In this document: one piece after another, positions 1 to 6,683 of the stretch
How positions within the stretch are numbered: the first letter of the stretch is position 1
Layout: every line of letters begins with the position of its first letter
Source: JBDSZL01 sp039925145
GTDB lineage: Bacteria > Acidobacteriota > Vicinamibacteria > Vicinamibacterales > SCN-69-37
NCBI GenBank assembly: GCA_039925145.1
Contig: JBDSZL010000008.1
Span: 1 to 13,384 of the forward strand
Direction of reading: 5' to 3'
Length of the DNA stretch: 13,384 nucleotides
Translations under genes and position numbers: made by a program
Notes under the pieces: model-generated
What the model was told of the DNA's origin: nothing
Databases searched by the model: none
What the model saw: only the letters and a program-made list of their open reading frames with translations

Positions 1-149
1 GGAGGCCCGGACAGACCCTGGCGCAAAGCCAGTCGGGGGCCGACGACGGATCACTGCAGGCAGACGGCCATGCGGACATCGACCCGGGCCCTGACGGTGC
101 CGGTGACGACAGTGAGTCGTCCGACGGATCGGACACCAGCGAACCGTGA
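1..149 (+). CDS. 3' end of an unknown protein with an acidic Ser/Asp/Gly-rich C-terminal tail (partial)
   Basis: Reading from base 3, the frame is open from the window edge to a TGA at 147-149, giving the last 48 residues of a protein that starts upstream. The visible part is low in hydrophobic residues and rich in Asp, Ser and Gly (for example DDSESSDGSDTSEP at the very end), so it is probably a disordered acidic tail rather than part of a folded domain. About three quarters of its codons end in G or C, which fits a coding frame here. The stop overlaps the next start as GTGA (146-149), so it is probably the upstream member of the glycosyltransferase operon. Too little is visible to assign a function. 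Confidence 0.6.
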   Translation, partial: RPGQTLAQSQSGADDGSLQADGHADIDPGPDGAGDDSESSDGSDTSEP

Positions 150-1423
150 AGCTGGCTGTCGTTGTTCAGCGCTACGCCGCCGACATCAGCGGCGGCGCAG
201 AGCTGCACGCACGCTACATTGCCGAGCGCCTTTCGCGGCATGCAGATGTCGAAGTCCTGACGACCTGCGCCCGCGACTACGTGACGTGGAAGAACGACCT
301 GCCCGCCGGCGAGGAGCAGGTTCATGGCATCCGCGTGCGACGTTTCCCCGTGACGCACCCGCGCAGCCCTGACCAGTTCGGCAAGGAGTCCCAGACTGTC
401 TTCGGACGTCGGCACTCGGTGGAGGACGAACTGCGCTGGCTCGACGCGGAGGGGCCCACCAGCACCGCGCTCATCAGGCACATCGCCGCATCCGAAGCGT
501 CGTTCGACTTCTTCCTGTTCTTCAGCTACAGGTACTACCACGCGTGGCACGGGCTGCGCGCTGTCGCGCAGAAGGCCGTGCTCGTGCCGACTGCGGAGCG
601 CGATCCCGCGATCGGGCTCTCAATTTTCGGTCCCACATTCCGCGCCGCGCGCGCGATTATGTACAACTCGTTCGAGGAACGCGCGCTGATCGAGCACGTG
701 AGCGGGCGACAGGGCCCCGGGGTCGTCGTGGGCGTCGGCTCCGATATCCCCGAACGCACGCAGCCGGGCCGCTTCCGCAAGCGACACGGGGTGCGTCGCC
801 CGTTCGCGCTCTACCTAGGACGGGTCGACGAGAACAAAGGGTGCCAGGAACTGTTCTCGCACTTCCAGCGGTATGCATCGGCGTATCGCCACGGCCTCGA
901 TCTGGTCCTCATCGGATCCACGGTGCTCGAGATCCCCAGGCATCCGCGCATTCGCCATCTGGGTTTCCTCTCCGACGAGGACAAGTTCGACGCCCTCTCA
1001 GCCGCCGACGTGCTGATCATGCCGTCTCGTTACGAGAGCCTGTCGATGGTCGCGCTCGAAGCGTGGGCGATGGGCCGGCCAGTACTCGCCAACGGCGCGT
1101 GCGATGTCCTGCGAGGCCAGTGCATCCGTAGCAACGCCGGGCTGTATTACGACAACTACGACGAATTTGCCGAGGCGCTCTATCGACTCGAAGGAACCGG
1201 CCCGCTCGGAGGCGTGCTCGGGCGTAACGGCCGCGAGTTCTTCCGTCGCCATTACACCTGGCCGGTGATCGAGCGGAAGTACCTCGAGATGTTCGAGCGG
1301 CTCTCGCGCGAGCCCGCTCCTGCGCTCGAACCACTGCCAGGATTCTTCGCGAGGCGCGCGAGACGCCTGCCGCCCGCCGACGAGGTCCTCAGTGCGGCAC
1401 CATCAGGCCCGGTGCTGTCGTGA
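146..1423 (+). CDS. Glycosyltransferase, GT4-like, GT-B fold (type A paralogue 1)
   Basis: A 425-residue retaining-type glycosyltransferase, expected to move a sugar from a nucleotide-sugar donor to a growing glycan at the cytoplasmic face. The N-terminal acceptor half starts MKLAVVVQRYAADISGGAE, with the Gly-rich loop (residues 15-18) typical of GT4 enzymes, followed by TTCARDYVTWKN (39-50). The donor half begins around 218 with LYLGRVDENKGC (222-233) and carries the E-x7-E donor motif at E297 and E305 (YESLSMVALEA). The last ~38 residues form a Pro/Arg/Ala-rich extension. The GTG start has no clear Shine-Dalgarno sequence but overlaps the preceding stop by 4 bases, suggesting coupled translation. 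The same family is often found in capsule, O-antigen and exopolysaccharide clusters. Its closest relative here is the gene at 3784-5181. Donor and acceptor cannot be read from the sequence. Confidence 0.9.
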   Translation: MKLAVVVQRYAADISGGAELHARYIAERLSRHADVEVLTTCARDYVTWKNDLPAGEEQVHGIRVRRFPVTHPRSPDQFGKESQTVFGRRHSVEDELRWLDAEGPTSTALIRHIAASEASFDFFLFFSYRYYHAWHGLRAVAQKAVLVPTAERDPAIGLSIFGPTFRAARAIMYNSFEERALIEHVSGRQGPGVVVGVGSDIPERTQPGRFRKRHGVRRPFALYLGRVDENKGCQELFSHFQRYASAYRHGLDLVLIGSTVLEIPRHPRIRHLGFLSDEDKFDALSAADVLIMPSRYESLSMVALEAWAMGRPVLANGACDVLRGQCIRSNAGLYYDNYDEFAEALYRLEGTGPLGGVLGRNGREFFRRHYTWPVIERKYLEMFERLSREPAPALEPLPGFFARRARRLPPADEVLSAAPSGPVLS

Positions 1424-2673
1424 CGGCCACGCCGGCGCGCGGTCCACGCGTGCATCAAATTCTGGCGACCCTCGGGTACGGGGACGCGATCGGCAACGAA
1501 GTGCTCGGCATTGCTCGCGCACTCCGCGCGGCCGGCTACGACTCGGACATCATCGTGGAGACGGCCGACCCGCGGCTCGAGGATCTGACCGTCGACTATC
1601 GCGACGCGGTCGATGCGATTGGGGCAGACGACCTGCTCATTCACCATTTTTCGCTGGGCTCGCGCGCGTCCCGCACGGCATTCGCGCTGCCGTCCCGGAT
1701 GATCCTCGTGTACCACAACATCACACCGCCCGAGTATTTCCTCGGCGTGCACGACCAACTGGTGCGCCAGTGCTACCACGGCCGCCGCGAGCTGCTGCCG
1801 TACCGCTCCCGATGCGAGCTCGCGCTCGGTGATTCCGAGTTCAACCGGCGGGAGCTCGAAGCGCTGGGGTTTCCACGGACCTCGGTATTGCCTGTCGTGC
1901 CGGACTTTTCGCATCTGAATGTGCCGGGCGACGTACGCGTGTTCCGCGACTACGACGACGAGTGGACCAATATTCTCTTCGTCGGGCGGGTAATCCCCAA
2001 CAAACGTCCAGACAACCTCATCCGGTTCTTTCACGCATACAAGACGCTGTACAACCGTAAGTCGCGACTGATTCTCGCGGGATCGTACGGCGGCTTCGAT
2101 ACCTACCTCGCCCAACTGCACGCGCTTCGCGCGGCCCTCGGTGTCGACGACGTGCACGTGTTGGGACAAGTCACGAACGAAGAACTGACGTCGCTCTACG
2201 ACATCGCCGACCTGTTCCTGTGCGCCAGCGAGCACGAGGGGTTCTGCGTGCCCATCGTCGAAGCCTTCTACAAGAGGGTGCCCGTGCTGGCCCTGGCCGC
2301 TACGGCGGTGCCCGCCACCATGGACGGGGGCGGGGCGCTCTACTCGACGGCCGACGCCCGGCAGGTGGCCGCCCTCATGGACAGCATCCTTGCGAGCGAG
2401 GACCGGCAAGCCGCCATTCTCGAGACGCAGGACGCCGCGCTGGCACGGCTGCTGTCGCGGGATTTTCCGGGGATGGTGCGTCGTTTCGTGAGCGATGTGC
2501 TCGCCGGCCCCCGGATGTCGCCCCCGGCCGCCGTCGCGCCAGACTTCTGGCGCCAGTTCCGACTCGCCGATGAGCTCGAGCGCCTGCGAGATTCACGACC
2601 CGCGGCGCTGCGGGCGCTGCCACTCTCGCCTCACGACACCGGGCCGGTGGCGGATCTGGGCCAGCGCCGATGA
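1420..2673 (+). CDS. Glycosyltransferase, GT4-like, GT-B fold (type B paralogue 1)
   Basis: A 417-residue GT-B glycosyltransferase of a different subtype from its upstream neighbour. It has a GYGDAIGNE loop near the N-terminus (19-27), VYHNITPPEYF (97-107) and GDSEFNRRELEALGF (137-151) in the acceptor half. The donor half has FVGRVIPNKRPDN (187-199) and EHEGFCVPIVE (271-281), giving the E-x7-E pair E273/E281. A C-terminal tail after about 365 is Pro/Arg-rich and shows no domain. The GTG start overlaps the upstream stop as GTGA and its own stop overlaps the next start as ATGA, so all three are likely translated together. It is clearly paralogous to the next gene (shared GDAIG/GDAVG, YHN-TP and EHEGFCVP motifs). 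The sugar specificity is unknown. Confidence 0.9.
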   Translation: MTATPARGPRVHQILATLGYGDAIGNEVLGIARALRAAGYDSDIIVETADPRLEDLTVDYRDAVDAIGADDLLIHHFSLGSRASRTAFALPSRMILVYHNITPPEYFLGVHDQLVRQCYHGRRELLPYRSRCELALGDSEFNRRELEALGFPRTSVLPVVPDFSHLNVPGDVRVFRDYDDEWTNILFVGRVIPNKRPDNLIRFFHAYKTLYNRKSRLILAGSYGGFDTYLAQLHALRAALGVDDVHVLGQVTNEELTSLYDIADLFLCASEHEGFCVPIVEAFYKRVPVLALAATAVPATMDGGGALYSTADARQVAALMDSILASEDRQAAILETQDAALARLLSRDFPGMVRRFVSDVLAGPRMSPPAAVAPDFWRQFRLADELERLRDSRPAALRALPLSPHDTGPVADLGQRR

Positions 2674-3737
2674 TCGTCAACCAGTGGGTACCCGCCGCGC
2701 ACCGTGGGGATGCCGTCGGCGATAACGCGCGCGCACTGCGCGATCTATTTCGACGCTGGGGTCACCAGTCCGACATCTTCGCGCTGACGGTCGACGACGA
2801 ATTGCAGGGAGACGTGCGGTCGTGGCACGACACGTCGGCCCGTCAGGGCGACGTCACCATTCTCCATTTCGCAATGCCGTCGCCGATGACTACCGCGCTC
2901 ACCACGGTGCCAGGCGCGCGGGTGTTGTGCTACCACAACGTGACCCCGTCGCACTTCTTTGTGCCGTTCGACAAGGAGCTCGTGCGCTTGACGGCTCTCG
3001 GTCGCCGGGAACTTGCGACGCTCGTCGGCCGGGTCGATCTCGCCCTCGGGGTTTCGGAGTACAACCGCACAGAGCTCGACGATGCTGGTTTTGCGCCCAC
3101 GGGCGTGCTGCCCCTGATCGTCCAGACCGATCGGCTGACGAGCGCCCCCAGATTGCCGGCGCTCGAACGGATTCTGCAGGACGGCCTCACGAACATTGTG
3201 TTCGTCGGGCGGATCGCGCCGAACAAGAAGATCGAAGACCACATCCGGCTCGCGGAACACTACAAGCGCTACGTGGACGTGTACTATCGGTTCATCTTCG
3301 TCGGGAAGCACGACGCGGTGCCGACCTACTACAGCGCCGTGCAGGGATTGATTGCTGAGTACCGCATGCTCTCGGAGCGATTCTGGTTCACCGGGCCGGC
3401 TTCGGATGCCGAACTCGCCGCGTACTACAGGAACGCGCATGCCTACGTCTCGCTCAGCGAGCACGAGGGCTTCTGCGTGCCGCTCGTCGAGGCGATGGCG
3501 ATGAACGTTCCAGTCCTCGCTTACGGCGCGGCGGCGGTGCCTGAGACGCTGGGCGGGGCTGGCGTGACGTTCTGGCCCAAAGACCTGGAGGTGGCCGCCG
3601 AGCTGCTCGGCGCGCTCGTGTACGATGAGCCCCTTCGACGAGACATCATCGCCGGGCAGCGGAAGCGGCTTGCGGCCTTCTCACCAGCGGCGGTGATCCC
3701 GCGCGTGAAGCGAGCGCTGATGACAGTGGGATTATGA
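2670..3737 (+). CDS. Glycosyltransferase, GT4-like, GT-B fold (type B paralogue 2)
   Basis: A compact 355-residue GT-B glycosyltransferase and the type-B sister of the preceding gene. Matching landmarks are HRGDAVGDN (11-19), CYHNVTPSHFF (87-97), GVSEYNRTELDDAGF (127-141), FVGRIAPNKKIEDH (178-191) and SEHEGFCVPLVEAM (263-276), with donor-site glutamates E266 and E274. It lacks the long C-terminal tail of its sister and stops soon after the GT-B core. The ATG start overlaps the upstream TGA as ATGA and has no evident Shine-Dalgarno, consistent with re-initiation by terminating ribosomes. A 46-base gap separates it from the next transferase. Divergence from its sister suggests an old duplication, with each enzyme perhaps adding a different residue or linkage in the same glycan. 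Confidence 0.9.
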   Translation: MIVNQWVPAAHRGDAVGDNARALRDLFRRWGHQSDIFALTVDDELQGDVRSWHDTSARQGDVTILHFAMPSPMTTALTTVPGARVLCYHNVTPSHFFVPFDKELVRLTALGRRELATLVGRVDLALGVSEYNRTELDDAGFAPTGVLPLIVQTDRLTSAPRLPALERILQDGLTNIVFVGRIAPNKKIEDHIRLAEHYKRYVDVYYRFIFVGKHDAVPTYYSAVQGLIAEYRMLSERFWFTGPASDAELAAYYRNAHAYVSLSEHEGFCVPLVEAMAMNVPVLAYGAAAVPETLGGAGVTFWPKDLEVAAELLGALVYDEPLRRDIIAGQRKRLAAFSPAAVIPRVKRALMTVGL

Positions 3738-3766
3738 CGGGCCGGCACCCCCTCACGGGCGCCACC

Positions 3767-3773
3767 AGAGGAG
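3767..3773 (+). promoter_or_regulatory. Shine-Dalgarno site for the fourth glycosyltransferase
   Basis: AGAGGAG lies 10 bases before the GTG at 3784. It is the only clear ribosome binding site in the glycosyltransferase cluster, where the other three starts instead overlap the previous stop. It supports the GTG as the start and suggests that this gene is translated independently even if it is on the same transcript. Confidence 0.65.
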
Positions 3774-3783
3774 TCAGTCAGGC

Positions 3784-5181
3784 GTGAAACTCGCATTCGT
3801 CGTTCAACGCTACGGCACCGAAATTCTCGGTGGCTCCGAATATCACTGCCGTCTCGTGGCCGAGCGGCTCGCAGACCGGCATCAGGTCGATGTGCTCACG
3901 AGCTGCGCGCGCGACTATACGACCTGGAAGAATGAATACCCCGAGGGTGCCGACCGCCTCCGCGGGGTCACGGTACGTCGCTTCCCCGCAACGGTTACGC
4001 GCGACCTGCCAGCGTTCAACGCCTATTCCGATTGGATCTTCAACAACCGGCACACCCGGCAGGACGAGATGGAGTGGCTCAAACAGCAGGGCCCCTGGAC
4101 ACCGGACCTGTTCGAGTACCTCGAACGGCAGCACCACCAGTACGATGCCCTGATCTTCTTCACCTACCTCTACGCTCCAACCGTGATGGGCCTCCGCGTC
4201 GCTCCGTCGAAAAGTCTGCTCGTGCCGACCGCACACGACGAGCCGGCCATTCGCCTCGGCATCTACGACGACGTCTTCAGCGCGGCAGCGGGCATCGTGT
4301 GGAACACCGATGTCGAGCGGACGTTCATCACTTCGCGTTTTCATTTGCGCGCGCTGGTCGAAGACGTCGTCGGATGCGGCGTCGACCTTCCTGAAGGTGA
4401 AGCGATCGCAGACGAGGAGGAACGCGAGAATGTCGCTCCACCCAACCGCGAGCCCCTACCACCGCATCTCGAAGGGCCCGCAAACGCCTTCCGGCGGCGT
4501 CATCGCATCCACGGGCCGTTCGTGCTCTACGGCGGGCGCATCGATCCAGGCAAGGGGTGCGAGGAATTGCTGGAGTACTTCCAGACGTATCTCAAGGAGG
4601 TCGGTGACGCCACACTGGCGTTGATGGGTACGAAGCTCATGCCGCTGCCCGAGGACCCGCTCGTCCGCTTCGCGGGCATGCTTCCCGACGCGGAACGTCT
4701 CCACGCGCTCGAGGCCGCCAGCGTGGTCGTCGTGCCGTCCCCGTACGAGAGCTTGTCGCTTCTGGCGCTCGAGGCCTTCGCGGTAGGCACCCCGGTGCTG
4801 GCCAACGCGCGGTCGGAGGTTCTGGTCGAGCACTGTCGCCGGAGCAACGCTGGCCTGTACTACGGCGACCGCTCGGAGTTCGTCGAGGGGCTCAAGCTGC
4901 TACTCCACGACACGGCGCTCTGCGTGGCCATGGGACGCAACGGCAAGGCGTACGTGAACCGGAACTACCGGTGGAGCACCATCCTCTCCAAATACGAGCG
5001 ACTGTTGACGCAGTTGCAGAGCCGGAGCCGCGAAGCCGACCGCGCCCCTGAACGTCCCCGGCAAGCCGACAACGATCGGCCGAGAAACAGTGGTTCTCGG
5101 GGCCGACCACGCGAGCAGCATCGGCGGCCGCAGGGCGAGCGCCACCGCGACCGTGGACCATCACGGGCCCGACGCCCCTGA
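3784..5181 (+). CDS. Glycosyltransferase, GT4-like, GT-B fold (type A paralogue 2), Arg-rich tail
   Basis: A 465-residue glycosyltransferase, paralogous to the gene at 146-1423: compare MKLAFVVQRYGTEILGGSE and TSCARDYTTWKNEYPEG (39-55) with the same region there. The donor half has LYGGRIDPGKGCEELLEYF (248-266) and YESLSLLALEAFA (321-333), with E322/E330 as the E-x7-E pair. Unlike its sister it carries an acidic, Pro-rich insert between the two GT-B lobes (about 203-236). The conserved fold appears to end near residue 411. The remaining 54 residues contain 18 Arg, no Lys and almost no hydrophobics, which looks more like GC-rich DNA read out of frame than an evolved domain. The core call is firm; the true C-terminus is uncertain. 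The gene converges on the response regulator gene with 18 bases between stops. Confidence 0.88.
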   Translation: MKLAFVVQRYGTEILGGSEYHCRLVAERLADRHQVDVLTSCARDYTTWKNEYPEGADRLRGVTVRRFPATVTRDLPAFNAYSDWIFNNRHTRQDEMEWLKQQGPWTPDLFEYLERQHHQYDALIFFTYLYAPTVMGLRVAPSKSLLVPTAHDEPAIRLGIYDDVFSAAAGIVWNTDVERTFITSRFHLRALVEDVVGCGVDLPEGEAIADEEERENVAPPNREPLPPHLEGPANAFRRRHRIHGPFVLYGGRIDPGKGCEELLEYFQTYLKEVGDATLALMGTKLMPLPEDPLVRFAGMLPDAERLHALEAASVVVVPSPYESLSLLALEAFAVGTPVLANARSEVLVEHCRRSNAGLYYGDRSEFVEGLKLLLHDTALCVAMGRNGKAYVNRNYRWSTILSKYERLLTQLQSRSREADRAPERPRQADNDRPRNSGSRGRPREQHRRPQGERHRDRGPSRARRP

Positions 5182-5199
5182 CGGCACCTGCCAAATCGT

Positions 5200-6654
5200 T
5201 TACGAGCCTGTGTCCGTGTCGGCGCCCAGGCCGGACGCATCGTCACGCCCATCGACGCCTGCCTTCCGGCGCCTGGGTCTGATGTCGTAGCGCTTGATCA
5301 TCTCGTTGAGCGTCGTGGCCTTGATGTGCAGCAGCTCGGCGGCCTTCTTCTGCACGCCGCCCGCGGCGTCGAGCGCCGCTTCGATGTAGCGGCGCTCGTG
5401 GCCCACGATCACTTCGCGGAACTGGATGCCTTCAGCGGGAATCACCACGTCAGGCACTTCGAAGCTCGGGTCAGAGCTGACGTGATCGGGGATGAGATCG
5501 GGACCAATCTCGCGATCGCTGCACAGCACGACCGCGCGCTCGATCACGTTCTCGAGCTCGCGCACGTTGCCGGGCCAGTCGTAAGACGTCAGCCGATCCA
5601 TTGCTTCGGGCGTGAGCACGAGCAGCGGCCGGCGACTCTCCTCGGCGAACTTCTCGAGGAAGTGCTGCACGAGCAGCGGGATGTCCTCCTTGCGCTCGCG
5701 CAACGTCGGCAACTGCACGACGATCACGTTCAGCCGGTAATAGAGGTCTTCCCGGAACTTGTTCTCGCGGGTGAGGTCCTTCAAGTTGACGTTCGTGGCG
5801 ACGATGATCCGAACGTCCACTTTGATCGTGTCGACACCGCCAAGGCGCATGAACTCGCGCTCCTGGATGACGCGCAGGAGCTTGACCTGTGTCTCGAGCG
5901 GGATGTTGCCGATCTCATCGAAAAAGATCGTCCCCTTGTCAGCCAGCTCGAACAGCCCCTTCTTCGGGTAGACCGCCCCGGTGAACGCGCCCTTCACGTG
6001 ACCGAACAGATTGGACTCGAGTAGATCGGGCGGGAGGTTGCCCGAGTTCACCGTGATGAACGGCTTGTCCGATCGTGCCGAACGGCGGTGAAACGCACGG
6101 GCGACGAGTTCCTTACCTGTACCGCTCTCGCCTTGAATCAGCACCGTGGCCCTGCTCGGAGCCGCTCTCGAAATCAGATCGTACACCGCGCGGATGTTGG
6201 CGCTGCCGCCGATGATCTCGCCGTAACGATGTGTGTCGGAGCGCAGCTGATCGCGAAGCGCGCGATTCTCGCGCACGAGCTGGCGTCGGTCGATGGCATT
6301 CCGCACGACAGCGAGCACTTCGTCGTTCTTGAACGGCTTGGGGAAGTAGTAAAACGCCCCCTGCTTGGTTGCGGCGATGGCGCTTTCGATCGTGCCGAAT
6401 GCGGTGATCATCACGACGGGCAGTTCCTCGTCGAGCCGGCGGATCTCGTCGAGCACGTCGAGCCCGTTGCGATCGGGCAACATGAGGTCGAGGAGCACCA
6501 CGTGCACCTGTCGATCGCCCAGCAGTTCCAGGCCCCGGGTGGCGGTTTCGGCGCACAGCACGTCGTAGCCCTCGGCGGTCAACAGGGCGTCGAGAGCCTC
6601 GCGAATGATCTCTTCGTCATCAATGACGAGAATGGAGACGGCAGAGTGGGTCAT
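5200..6654 (-). CDS. Sigma-54-dependent response regulator, NtrC family (REC - AAA+ - Fis-type HTH)
   Basis: A 484-residue bacterial enhancer-binding protein. The receiver domain (about 6-120) has the acidic pocket IDDEE (11-15), phospho-acceptor D56, T84 and K106, so it should accept phosphate. The AAA+ domain (about 147-377) has Walker A GESGTGKE (175-182), the sigma-54-contacting GAFTGA loop (222-227), Walker B TIFFDE (242-247), REDLYYRLNV (301-310) and sensor II GNVREL (362-367); all are intact, so it should remodel RNA polymerase-sigma-54. A C-terminal Fis-type helix-turn-helix lies near 437-456 (KKAAELLHIKATTLNEMIKR), followed by a basic then acidic tail. It sits 29 bases after the sensor kinase stop and is almost certainly its partner. 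No Shine-Dalgarno is visible before the ATG. Target genes are unknown. It resembles the PrsR-type regulators of exopolysaccharide loci only at the level of general architecture. Confidence 0.95.
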   Translation of the reverse strand: MTHSAVSILVIDDEEIIREALDALLTAEGYDVLCAETATRGLELLGDRQVHVVLLDLMLPDRNGLDVLDEIRRLDEELPVVMITAFGTIESAIAATKQGAFYYFPKPFKNDEVLAVVRNAIDRRQLVRENRALRDQLRSDTHRYGEIIGGSANIRAVYDLISRAAPSRATVLIQGESGTGKELVARAFHRRSARSDKPFITVNSGNLPPDLLESNLFGHVKGAFTGAVYPKKGLFELADKGTIFFDEIGNIPLETQVKLLRVIQEREFMRLGGVDTIKVDVRIIVATNVNLKDLTRENKFREDLYYRLNVIVVQLPTLRERKEDIPLLVQHFLEKFAEESRRPLLVLTPEAMDRLTSYDWPGNVRELENVIERAVVLCSDREIGPDLIPDHVSSDPSFEVPDVVIPAEGIQFREVIVGHERRYIEAALDAAGGVQKKAAELLHIKATTLNEMIKRYDIRPRRRKAGVDGRDDASGLGADTDTGS

Positions 6655-6683
6655 GTGGGGAGCGGGGCACGCACACGGCGTCG

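Noticed and set aside
1252..2409. Minus-strand open frame of 385 codons opposite the first two transferases
   Set aside because: It is antisense to two well-supported enzymes with conserved motifs. Long antisense frames are expected in GC-rich coding DNA, and the translation shows no recognisable domain.
2745..3464. Minus-strand open frame of 239 codons opposite the third transferase
   Set aside because: Mirror of a conserved coding region; no domain and no supporting context.
5090..5290. Small plus-strand gene of 66 codons starting at GTG 5090
   Set aside because: No good ribosome binding site, and it runs into the antisense of the regulator. Better explained as the possibly frameshifted tail of the fourth transferase, reported as a finding instead.
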